Positions 1-6,407 of a DNA stretch of 9,006 bases are shown piece by piece. The translations under genes were made by a program, and so were the position numbers. The stretch is from an uncultured Pseudomonadota bacterium (GTDB lineage: Bacteria > Pseudomonadota > Gammaproteobacteria > Burkholderiales > SG8-39). The stretch lies in NCBI GenBank assembly GCA_903909415.1, contig CAIVVS010000276.1, positions 1-9,006 of the forward strand. Direction: 5' to 3'. Each line of letters starts with the position of its first letter. Positions within the stretch are counted from its first letter, which is position 1. The notes below the pieces were generated by a model, which was given only the letters and a program-made list of their open reading frames with translations, was not told the DNA's origin and did not search any database.

Positions 1-729
1 ATTGAGGTCGCGCCCGCCGGTGCCGATCGCCTGGCTGATGCCCGCGCCCAGGCGGTCCACGAGCGATGTGACCTGCTGCAGGCCGGTGCCGGAGGCGGCG
101 ATGCAGCCGACCGCGCCGCGGCGCACGCGGTTCGCGAAACCCAGCGGCACGCCGTCGATGATGGCGGTGCCGCAGTCCGGGCCCATCAGCAGCAGCTTCT
201 TGTCCGCGGCCAGGCGCTTCATCGCGACCTCGTCGGCCAGCGCGACGTTGTCCGAGAACAGCATCACGTTCAGCCCGGACTTGAGCGCCTTGGTCGCCTC
301 GGCAGCGGCGTACTCGCCGGGCACCGAGACCAGCGCGAGGTTGGGCGCGGCGCGCGCGGCCATCGTGGACGAGGCCAGCGCTGAGGCCAAGGTGCGCGGC
401 GCGACCGGACCGGAAGCAGCCGTCGTGCCCGTTGAGCTTGCAGGACCGGACGCCAGCAGCGCATCGGCCTTGCCCTGCGCGGCCGCCGCGGCGGCATCGC
501 TGCGCGCGCGCACGATCACCAGCAGGTCGCTGGGACCGGGCTGCGCGACGCCGGGGATGGGCCCCTCGCCCAGCAGGCCGGTCTCGCGCAGCAGCGCGAG
601 GTTGCCCTCGGTGGCCATGATGGCCGAGGCCTGCTCGACGCCGGGGACTTCCAGCAGCGCGGCCGACAACTGCATCAGCGCGACCGAGTCGCGGTAGCTG
701 TTCTTGAGTATGCGGATGCTCTGTGCCAT
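1..729 (-). CDS. fdrA: FdrA-family acyl-CoA synthetase-like / carbamoyltransferase subunit, N-terminal 243 codons (cut by window edge)
   Basis: The C-terminal half lies outside the window; family members are about 510-560 residues. The frame is open for all 243 codons. The ATG at 729 follows an AAGGA 9 bases upstream and lies 23 bases after the amidase stop, so the two genes are probably co-transcribed. The N-terminal part (SIRILKNSYRDSVALM, then a GNLALLRETG stretch near 42-51) matches the start of E. coli FdrA. Residues about 85-128 are a low-complexity Ala/Ser/Thr/Gly/Pro linker. A succinyl-CoA-synthetase-alpha-like domain then follows, with PGEYAAAEA (137-145), MLFSDNV (156-162), MGPDCGTA (182-189), PLGFAN (195-200), AASGTGLQQVT (211-221) and AIGTGGRDL (234-242). 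E. coli FdrA (AllF) is a subunit of the AllFGH oxamate (oxalurate) carbamoyltransferase; partner genes of DUF1116 and DUF2877 type and a carbamate kinase would be expected past the left edge. Family assignment is firm; substrate is inferred. Confidence 0.87.
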   Translation of the reverse strand, partial: MAQSIRILKNSYRDSVALMQLSAALLEVPGVEQASAIMATEGNLALLRETGLLGEGPIPGVAQPGPSDLLVIVRARSDAAAAAAQGKADALLASGPASSTGTTAASGPVAPRTLASALASSTMAARAAPNLALVSVPGEYAAAEATKALKSGLNVMLFSDNVALADEVAMKRLAADKKLLLMGPDCGTAIIDGVPLGFANRVRRGAVGCIAASGTGLQQVTSLVDRLGAGISQAIGTGGRDLN

Positions 730-752
730 GAACGTGTTCCTTCGGGTGTGGC

Positions 753-2156
753 TCAGTGGATCGGCGGCAGGCCGAGCGGACGCGCCTGCTCGACCAGCTT
801 CATCGCGATAAGGATGGACGGCTCCGAGTAGTGCGGGCCGATTACCTGCAGGCCCACCGGCAGCCCGGCGCGCGTCAGTCCCGCGGGCACGCTGCCGGCC
901 GGCAGGGTCGCGATCGACACGCAGAAGGTCGGCGCGATCCAGTCGATGTAGTTGGTGAGTTTCCTGCCGTTCACTTCGTCGGGGAAGTTCTGCTCCACCG
1001 GGAAGGGCGCGACCGGCGTGGTCGGCGCGAGCAGCAGGTCGTACTTCGCGAACAGCTCGCGGAAGCGGTGCCAGATCAGCGCGCGGGTGCGCTCGGCGCG
1101 GGCGATGGACTGGATGTCCAGCGCGAGGCCGGCGCGGATGTTGCCCGCGAGGTTGGGGCCGATGATGTCCAGCTTGTCCAGGCGGTCCCAGTGGTTGGCG
1201 AGCATGGACTCGCCGCGCAGCGCGATGAAGGCATCACGCGCATCGGAGAAGTCGCACTGGATCTCCTCCACCGTCGCGCCGGCGGCCGCCAGACCGAGCG
1301 CGGCCTCGCGGCACAGCGCCGCGACTTCCGGGTCCACGCCTATGCCCACCATGTCCGGGCACCAGCCGACGCGCTTGCCCTTCATGTCCTTGGCGGCATT
1401 CACCAGGTCGAGCGCGCTTTTCCACGGCGCCTCGCGCGACAGCGGCGACAGCGGCGTGAGGCCCTTCATCGCGTCCAGGAACAGCGCCGCATCGGTGGCA
1501 TTGCGCGCCATCGGGCCGGCCACGCTCTGGTCGTGCCAGGGCAGGTTGGCCGGGTGCTGCGGGATCAGGCCGGGCGTGGTGCGCAGGCCGACCACGCCGC
1601 AGAAGGCGGCCGGGGTGCGCACGCTGCCGCCGAAGTCCGTGCCCTGCGCCAGCGGCACCATGCGCGCGGCCAGCGCCGACGCGCCGCCACCGGTGGAGCC
1701 GGAGGCGGACATGCGTTCGTCCCAGGGATTGCGCGTCGCACCGAACACCGCGTTCACGGTATTCGCGCCGGCGGCGAACTCGGGCGTGTTGGTCTTGCCG
1801 ACGATCAGCGCACCGGCGGCGCGGATGCGGCGCACGATCTCCGCGTCCTCGGTCGGCACATGGTCGGCGTAGAGCTTGGAGCCCCAGGTGGTGCGGATAC
1901 CCGCCGTCGGCGTGACGTCCTTGATGCCCACGGGGACACCGGCCAGCATGCCGGTAGTCGCGCCCTTGGCCACCGCCTCGTCCACCGCCTTGGCCGCGGC
2001 GCGCGCCACGTCCTCCGACAGGGTGCAGAAGGCATTGAGCCTGGGGTTGGTTCGCGCAATGGCCGCGAGGTGGGCCTCCAGCACTTCGGTGGCGCTGGCC
2101 TTCTTGCCCTTGACCAGCGCGACGAGGCTGGCGGCAGATTCCCGGGTCAAATCCAT
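753..2156 (-). CDS. Amidase-signature family hydrolase (malonamidase/AtzE-like amidase)
   Basis: Complete, 467 residues, the usual length for the family. It hydrolyses an amide or ureide C-N bond in the cytoplasm; no signal peptide is seen. The Ser-cisSer-Lys triad is present: Lys79 in VGIKD, cis-Ser154 in SGSTGGG and nucleophile Ser178 in GTDFGGSVR. The Ser-Ser spacing of 24 is the family norm. The common GGSSGG motif reads GSTGGG here, so the second Ser is Thr155. The C-terminal part has LLLAPTTPVAPFP (374-386) and GLPVGLQVIGP (431-441), typical of the fold. The ATG at 2156 is chosen because AAGGAG sits 8 bases upstream; a frame-compatible GTG at 2183 lacks a ribosome site. It leads fdrA by 23 bases and diverges from the cyanuric acid hydrolase gene. 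Candidate substrates are malonamate or ureidomalonate (barbiturate route) or 1-carboxybiuret/biuret (cyanurate route). No AtzG-like small partner gene is visible, which argues mildly against true AtzE. Confidence 0.9.
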   Translation of the reverse strand: MDLTRESAASLVALVKGKKASATEVLEAHLAAIARTNPRLNAFCTLSEDVARAAAKAVDEAVAKGATTGMLAGVPVGIKDVTPTAGIRTTWGSKLYADHVPTEDAEIVRRIRAAGALIVGKTNTPEFAAGANTVNAVFGATRNPWDERMSASGSTGGGASALAARMVPLAQGTDFGGSVRTPAAFCGVVGLRTTPGLIPQHPANLPWHDQSVAGPMARNATDAALFLDAMKGLTPLSPLSREAPWKSALDLVNAAKDMKGKRVGWCPDMVGIGVDPEVAALCREAALGLAAAGATVEEIQCDFSDARDAFIALRGESMLANHWDRLDKLDIIGPNLAGNIRAGLALDIQSIARAERTRALIWHRFRELFAKYDLLLAPTTPVAPFPVEQNFPDEVNGRKLTNYIDWIAPTFCVSIATLPAGSVPAGLTRAGLPVGLQVIGPHYSEPSILIAMKLVEQARPLGLPPIH

Positions 2157-2242
2157 GGGGTGCACTCCTTGTTTCTGGCACACGACTTGCTGATAGAAGC
2201 GATCTTTGATTCGTAACCTGATTCCAGACCGGAGGAGACAGC
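2157..2242. promoter_or_regulatory. Divergent intergenic region between the amidase and cyanuric acid hydrolase genes
   Basis: This 86-base gap must carry the start signals for both divergent units. The plus side has a very good Shine-Dalgarno site (GGAGGA at 2231-2236) and a sigma54-like element at 2176-2191. The minus side has the amidase Shine-Dalgarno site (CTCCTT on plus, 2165-2170). I see no convincing sigma70 pair for the amidase; a weak TTACGA/TATCAG pair with 15-base spacing on the minus strand is not good enough to call. The middle, about 2192-2220, is less GC-rich than its surroundings. Confidence 0.6.
2176..2191 (+). promoter_or_regulatory. Sigma54 (RpoN)-like -24/-12 promoter element
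   Basis: The sequence TGGCACACGACTTGCT matches the sigma54 consensus TGGCACG-N4-TTGCW at every listed position except one (A for G at position 7). The invariant GG (2177-2178) and GC (2189-2190) are exactly 12 bases apart, first G to first G. It points toward the cyanuric acid hydrolase gene and would start transcription near 2202, giving a leader of about 40 bases that contains the Shine-Dalgarno site. An enhancer-binding activator (for example NtrC) would be needed; I found no clear NtrC dyad nearby, only a lone GGTGCA half-site at 2159-2164. Sequence match only, not shown to be active. Confidence 0.55.
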
Positions 2243-3349
2243 ATGCAGACCGTGGACGTGATCCGCATCCCGACCAAGGGCCCCGGCGACACCTCGGGCC
2301 TGGCCGCCCTGATAGACAACGGCCGGCTCGCGCCCGCCGACATCATCGCGGTCATGGGCAAGACCGAGGGCAACGGCTGCGTGAACGACTACACCCGCGA
2401 ATACTCGACCGCGATGCTGGCAGCCCTGCTGGGAAAGCACCTCGGCCTGGAACCGCATGTGGTGGAACAGCGCGTCGCCTTCGTCATGTCCGGCGGCACC
2501 GAAGGCGTGATGTCGCCGCACATCAGCGTGTTCGCACGCAGGAAGCTGGCCGATCCCGTCGCAACTGCGCCTGCCACCAACGCACCGAAGCGCCTGGCCA
2601 TCGGCATCGGCTTCACGCGCGACTTCCTGCCCGAGGAAATGGGACGGCAGGCGCAAATCACCGAGACCGCCGCCGCGGTGCGCGCGGCCATGGCCGACGG
2701 CGGGATCGAGTCCACCGCCGACGTGCACTTCGTGCAGGTGAAGTGCCCGCTGCTCACGTCCGAGAAGATCCGCGCCGCGCGCGGCCGCGGCATAGCCCCG
2801 GTCGCGGGCGACACCTACGAATCCATGGGCTACTCGCGCGGCGCCTCGGCGCTGGGCGTGGCCCTGGCCATGGGCGAGGCGCCGGCTGCCGCGCTCACCG
2901 ACGAGGCGGTGCTGCACGACTGGTCGCTCGCGTCCTCGGTCGCTTCGGTGTCCGCGGGGATCGAGCTGCACAACAACGTGGTGATCGTGATGGGCATGAG
3001 CCGGCACGCGACCAGCCCCTACGTGATCGCGCACGACGTGATGAAGGACGCGATCGATGCCAAGGCGGTTCATCGCGCCCTCGCCGCGCTGTCGCTCACC
3101 GAGGCCGACATGGAAGCCCGGCTGGTGAACGTGTTCGCCAAGGCCGACGCCAGCCCGGACGGCATGGTGCGCGGCGCACGCCACACCATGCTGAACGACT
3201 CGGACATCAACTCGACGCGCCACGCCCGCGCCGCGGTGAACGCGGTGATCGCCTCGGTGGTGGGACAGAGCATGGTCTATGTGTCGGGCGGCGCCGAGCA
3301 CCAGGGCCCGCCCGGAGGCGGGCCCGTGGCCGTCGTCGCGCGCGCCTAG
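2243..3349 (+). CDS. atzD: Cyanuric acid amidohydrolase (AtzD/TrzD type ring-opening amidohydrolase)
   Basis: Complete, 368 residues, the family's usual length. It hydrolyses cyanuric acid to 1-carboxybiuret, which decarboxylates to biuret. The fold is three homologous repeats, each giving one Ser and one Lys. Here these are Lys40 ([11 protein letters not shown]) with Ser83 (VMSGGTEG), Lys167 ([11 protein letters not shown]) with Ser237 ([11 protein letters not shown]), and Lys300 ([12 protein letters not shown]) with Ser348 ([15 protein letters not shown]). The three substrate-facing Arg candidates are all kept: Arg52 (NDYTR), Arg199 (YSRGASALG) and Arg326 (NSTRHARAA). The Glu of the C-terminal AEHQGP metal loop is kept too. 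From memory the whole chain lines up closely with AtzD of Pseudomonas sp. ADP, including [16 protein letters not shown] and [17 protein letters not shown]. The ATG follows GGAGGA. The gene runs opposite to all its neighbours and converges on the barbiturase-type paralogue. The family is firm; the cyanurate substrate is likely. Confidence 0.88.
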   Translation: MQTVDVIRIPTKGPGDTSGLAALIDNGRLAPADIIAVMGKTEGNGCVNDYTREYSTAMLAALLGKHLGLEPHVVEQRVAFVMSGGTEGVMSPHISVFARRKLADPVATAPATNAPKRLAIGIGFTRDFLPEEMGRQAQITETAAAVRAAMADGGIESTADVHFVQVKCPLLTSEKIRAARGRGIAPVAGDTYESMGYSRGASALGVALAMGEAPAAALTDEAVLHDWSLASSVASVSAGIELHNNVVIVMGMSRHATSPYVIAHDVMKDAIDAKAVHRALAALSLTEADMEARLVNVFAKADASPDGMVRGARHTMLNDSDINSTRHARAAVNAVIASVVGQSMVYVSGGAEHQGPPGGGPVAVVARA

Positions 3350-3350
3350 C

Positions 3351-3383
3351 TGGACTGGGCCCGGGCTTACTCGCCCAGGTCCA
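3351..3383. terminator. Shared hairpin between convergent genes (possible bidirectional terminator)
   Basis: TGGACTGGGC (3351-3360) pairs with GCCCAGGTCCA (3373-3383): ten base pairs with one bulged base and a 12-base loop. It begins just after the cyanuric acid hydrolase stop and reaches into the last codons of the barbiturase-type gene. Neither strand has a U-run, so it is not a textbook intrinsic terminator. It may halt or pause convergent transcription or protect the mRNA 3' ends. Confidence 0.45.
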
Positions 3384-4461
3384 CGATGGCGATCACCGGG
3401 CCGCCACCCTGCGGACCCTGGTGCATCGCGTCCACGGACACGAACACGGCAGGGTCGCCGATCGCGCACGCGGCCACGCCGCCGACCGCCGCCTTGGAAT
3501 GGCGGTGGTGGTGCACGTCGGAGTCGTCCAGCATGATCTGGCGGCGGCCGCGCAGCTTGGCGTTGTGGTCGGCCTCGCACTTGAGGAACACGTTCACCAG
3601 CTTGCCGTTCAGGTCCGAGGCGCGCGCGCGCTCGGGCAGATTGAGGCCGGCGTTGCGGATCGCGTCGTAGATGCCGTCGATGTCCAGCGCATCCTTCATC
3701 ACGCTGTGGCCGATGCGGAAACGCCCGCCCGCGCCGGCCTTGTTGCCCAGCAGGACGATCTGCGCCTGGATCAGCTCGACGCCCGAGGAGCAGGACGCGA
3801 CCGACGAGTACAGGTCCAGGTCCTTGCAGATCTGCTCGGCGCGCGGCATGGAGATCTCGCCCAGCGCCACGCCAATGCCCAGCGCGGTGGTGCCGTTGGA
3901 CACGCCCATGGAGTCATGCACCTCGCAGGCCACGGTCTGGCCGCGCGAATGCGCGTCGGCCACCCAGTCCACCGTCAGCAGCGGCGTCTTGGTCTGCACG
4001 TAGTGCACGTCCTTCGGGTCGGTGATGCCGGCGTCCTTCATCGCGGCGCGCACGCCGTCGGCGACGACCTCGACCATGCGCACGCGGCCGATGTCCTCGG
4101 GCTTGAGTTCGGCGCTCATCGCCGTGCCCATCACCAGACGGTCCTTGTCCTTGGGGCCGGTCTTGGCATTGCGCGCGAACACGGTGGCGTGCGGCGTGAT
4201 CACGCCGTCGCAGCCACCCGACCAGACCATGGGGATCTGCTTGATGTCGGCGGCGCTGCGCTTGCCGTGCTTGGAGACGACCGCGCGGAACGCCTGGTCC
4301 GAGAGGATGCGGGTGAAGTCGTTCACCCCGCCGTTGCCCTCGGTCTTGCCGATCACCGCGATGACTTCATCGGCGGTGAACTGCCCGCGCTTGATGCACT
4401 CCTCCAGCCCGGAGGCGTCCATCACGCTCTTGATCTCGACTTTCGCGACTTCGATGGCCAT
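3367..4461 (-). CDS. bar: Barbiturase-type ring-opening amidohydrolase (AtzD/barbiturase family)
   Basis: Complete, 364 residues. Barbiturase opens barbiturate to ureidomalonate in oxidative pyrimidine breakdown. It has the same three-repeat plan as its convergent neighbour, with Lys39/Ser81 ([18 protein letters not shown]), Lys158/Ser225 ([23 protein letters not shown]) and Lys294/Ser342 ([19 protein letters not shown]). It differs from cyanuric acid hydrolases as barbiturase does in my memory of the Rhodococcus enzyme: WSGG-x-DGVI-x-PHAT, SNG-x-TALGI in place of SRGASALG (Arg replaced by Asn189), RIGHSVMKD, DDSDVHxHR, and MHQGP in place of EHQGP, losing the metal-loop Glu. The ATG at 4461 has AGGAG 7 bases upstream. 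It lies 53 bases after hyuB on the same strand, probably in the hyuAB operon. The family is firm; the barbiturate substrate rests on recalled similarity, and another cyclic ureide is possible. Confidence 0.85.
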   Translation of the reverse strand: MAIEVAKVEIKSVMDASGLEECIKRGQFTADEVIAVIGKTEGNGGVNDFTRILSDQAFRAVVSKHGKRSAADIKQIPMVWSGGCDGVITPHATVFARNAKTGPKDKDRLVMGTAMSAELKPEDIGRVRMVEVVADGVRAAMKDAGITDPKDVHYVQTKTPLLTVDWVADAHSRGQTVACEVHDSMGVSNGTTALGIGVALGEISMPRAEQICKDLDLYSSVASCSSGVELIQAQIVLLGNKAGAGGRFRIGHSVMKDALDIDGIYDAIRNAGLNLPERARASDLNGKLVNVFLKCEADHNAKLRGRRQIMLDDSDVHHHRHSKAAVGGVAACAIGDPAVFVSVDAMHQGPQGGGPVIAIVDLGE

Positions 4462-4514
4462 GCTGTGCTCCTGTTGAATTGTCTATATTAAACAGCCACT
4501 TACCTTATTTCCGG
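4462..4514 (-). promoter_or_regulatory. AT-rich hyuB-bar spacer with imperfect inverted repeat
   Basis: This 53-base gap is the most AT-rich patch in the window. It holds an imperfect inverted repeat, 4471-4480 against 4486-4495 (CTGTTGAATT / TATTAAACAG, 8 of 10 paired, 5-base centre). One arm overlaps the barbiturase gene's Shine-Dalgarno site by two bases. TAATAT on the minus strand could be a -10 box, but no acceptable -35 lies at the right distance. It could be an operator, a weak internal promoter or an RNA hairpin limiting access to the ribosome site. Confidence 0.4.
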
Positions 4515-6407
4515 CTAATTCTTTCCCTGCAGGCGGCGAAACCCTTCGCCGCGGTCGATCATGGGCAACGGTTCCTTGCGCGATGCACGCAGCTTCGTGC
4601 GCAGCGCATCGGTCGCAGCAGCATCGACACGCAGTCCGTCCAGCGCGCCCTCGCCTGTCCCCGTGACCACCACCACGCCGTAATCATCCTTCGCCGCGGC
4701 CTGCGACACCTTGCCCTGCACCACGTCCAGCAGCACCGCTGCCGGATCGCGCGCCAGCGCATCGCCCCAGCCGCCGCCGCCGGTGGTGCGCACGCGCAGC
4801 ACCTGCCCGGCCTTGAGCGGCTCGCCGTCCACGAGGCCGCCGAGGTTCCGGGCCTCGCCATGCGCGTCGGCAATCGCGAGGAAGGGCTGGCCGGCCTGGC
4901 CGCCGGACACGCCGTAGCAGCCGAGCTTCACCCGGTCGGCGGTCACGATGGTGTGGCAGTCCACCAGCACGCGGTAGTCCTTGTCATAGCCCAGGCCGCC
5001 GCGGAACTGGCCGGCGCCGCCGGAGTCGGTGGCCAAGGCGAGGCGATCGACGCGGATCGGGTAGCGCGTCTCGGTGAACTCGGCCGGCTGGTTGCGCGAG
5101 TCGGGCACGATGTGGATGGTGTCCGAGCCGTCGGCGTAATAGCGCCCGCCCGAACCGCCGCCCAGCACCTCGCGCGACAGGAAGGACTTGCCGTTCGCGT
5201 CATTGCCGTAGAAGCCGGTGTATCGGATGGTTTCCTGGTCGGCCGGCATGCGCCCGCCCACCGCGTGCGCGACCACGCCGTTCAGCAGGCCGATGCAGCG
5301 CAGCAGCACGAAGGAGCGCGCATTGGTCGGCGCCGGCCACTCGGGCGTGATCAGCGTGCCCTTGGGCGGGAACACGATGTCGAACACCTCGCACACGCCT
5401 TCGTTCACGAAGATCTCGGCGGCGCGCTCGGGCGTCTCGGCGAGGTTGCGCAGCACCGGCGCGATCCACTTCACCAGGAAGGCGCCGTCGGCATAATCGG
5501 CCGGCCAGTTCAGCGGGCCGGGGGACTGCGGGTCGGTGCCGGTGAAGTCCAGCTTGATCCTGCCGCCGCGCTTGTCCATGCGGATCGCGATGCGGTAGAG
5601 CGCGGGTTCCCCGGGCAGGCCCCGGTCGTTCTCGATGTAGTCCTCCCAGCGGTATTCGCCGTCGGCGATGCGCGGGAGCAGTTCGTTGACGAAGGTGTCG
5701 CGGCACTTGTCGAGCATGGCCTGGAAGCAGGCCTCGACCGTCTCGGTGCCGAAGCGCGCGAACAGCTCTTCCAGCCGGCGCGCGCCCATCATGATGGCCT
5801 GGCCCTCGGAGTCCAGGTCCGCCTCGAGGATCTCCGGCAGCCGGGTGTTGCGCCGGATGATGCGGAAGGCCTCGTCGTTGCGCTTGCCCTCGCTGTACAG
5901 GCGGATCGGCGGAATCGCGATGCCTTCCTCGAACACCGAGGCCGCCGTGCCGGGCATGGAACCGGGCACGCGCCCGCCGATGTCGTCATGGTGGCCGAAG
6001 GCCTGGATGTAGGCCACCACCTCGCCGTCGTTGAACACCGGCACCGTCTGGCACAGGTCGGGCAGGTGGCCGATCGAGCCCTCGGTGAGGTAGGTGTCGT
6101 TCATCAGGAACACGTCACCCGGTCGCATGGTCTCGGGCGGGTAGTCGCGCACCACGGCGTTCGGCATGGCCGAATAGGAACGACCGGACAGCTTGCGGCA
6201 GTAGCGGTCGAACAGGCCGACGCGGTAGTCATGCGCCTCGCGGATCATGGGCGAGCGCGCGGTGCGCTCGATCGCGATCTCGATCTCGCGCTCGATGGAA
6301 TTGACCGTGCCCTCGACGATCTGCAGCACGATCGGGTCCACGTCCACCGGCCTGGTGCGCACCGGAGCGGACGGCCAGGGCTTGCGGGCCGGCTTGGCTG
6401 AGCTCAT
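4515..6407 (-). CDS. hyuB: HyuB: B subunit of ATP-dependent hydantoinase/oxoprolinase
   Basis: Complete, 630 residues, slightly long for the family. With HyuA it opens a cyclic amide or ureide (N-methylhydantoin, hydantoin, 5-oxoproline or a relative) using ATP; HyuB carries the hydrolytic half. Visible motifs are the N-terminal VDVDPIVLQIVEGTVNSIERE (21-41), PGDVFLMNDTYLTEGSIGHL (96-115, a variant of NDPYxGGTHLPD), GHHDDIGGRVPGSMPG (138-153, likely metal-binding His139/His140 and Asp), LDFTGTDPQSPGPLN (286-300), LATDSGGAGQFRGGLGYD (458-475), TTGGGGWGDALARDP (541-555) and QGKVSQAAAKDDYGVV (564-579). The ATG at 6407 shares an ATGA with the hyuA stop and has GGGAG about 9 bases upstream, so translation is probably coupled. 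Residues 1-20 are a Pro/Ala/Arg-rich tail outside the conserved domain. The substrate cannot be read from the sequence. Confidence 0.94.
   Translation of the reverse strand: MSSAKPARKPWPSAPVRTRPVDVDPIVLQIVEGTVNSIEREIEIAIERTARSPMIREAHDYRVGLFDRYCRKLSGRSYSAMPNAVVRDYPPETMRPGDVFLMNDTYLTEGSIGHLPDLCQTVPVFNDGEVVAYIQAFGHHDDIGGRVPGSMPGTAASVFEEGIAIPPIRLYSEGKRNDEAFRIIRRNTRLPEILEADLDSEGQAIMMGARRLEELFARFGTETVEACFQAMLDKCRDTFVNELLPRIADGEYRWEDYIENDRGLPGEPALYRIAIRMDKRGGRIKLDFTGTDPQSPGPLNWPADYADGAFLVKWIAPVLRNLAETPERAAEIFVNEGVCEVFDIVFPPKGTLITPEWPAPTNARSFVLLRCIGLLNGVVAHAVGGRMPADQETIRYTGFYGNDANGKSFLSREVLGGGSGGRYYADGSDTIHIVPDSRNQPAEFTETRYPIRVDRLALATDSGGAGQFRGGLGYDKDYRVLVDCHTIVTADRVKLGCYGVSGGQAGQPFLAIADAHGEARNLGGLVDGEPLKAGQVLRVRTTGGGGWGDALARDPAAVLLDVVQGKVSQAAAKDDYGVVVVTGTGEGALDGLRVDAAATDALRTKLRASRKEPLPMIDRGEGFRRLQGKN

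Noticed and set aside
753..2156. Calling the amidase AtzE (1-carboxybiuret hydrolase)
   Set aside because: AtzE works with a small AtzG partner and no such small gene is seen next to it; neighbouring fdrA and barbiturase genes allow other substrates.
2159..2164. GGTGCA as an NtrC binding half-site
   Set aside because: No matching second half at the right spacing, and it is too close to the -24 element to be a usual enhancer.
2157..2183. Upstream GTG start for the amidase at 2183
   Set aside because: It would add nine residues encoded by the stretch that holds the AAGGAG ribosome site for the ATG at 2156, and it has no ribosome site of its own.
2206..4491. Very long plus-strand open frame (761 codons) and similar long antisense frames at 756-2216, 4479-6401 (plus) and 2147-3580, 6990-8123 (minus)
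   Set aside because: They overlap genes with clear family motifs, have Arg/Gly/His/Ala-rich compositions typical of shadow frames in GC-rich DNA, and show no recognisable domain.
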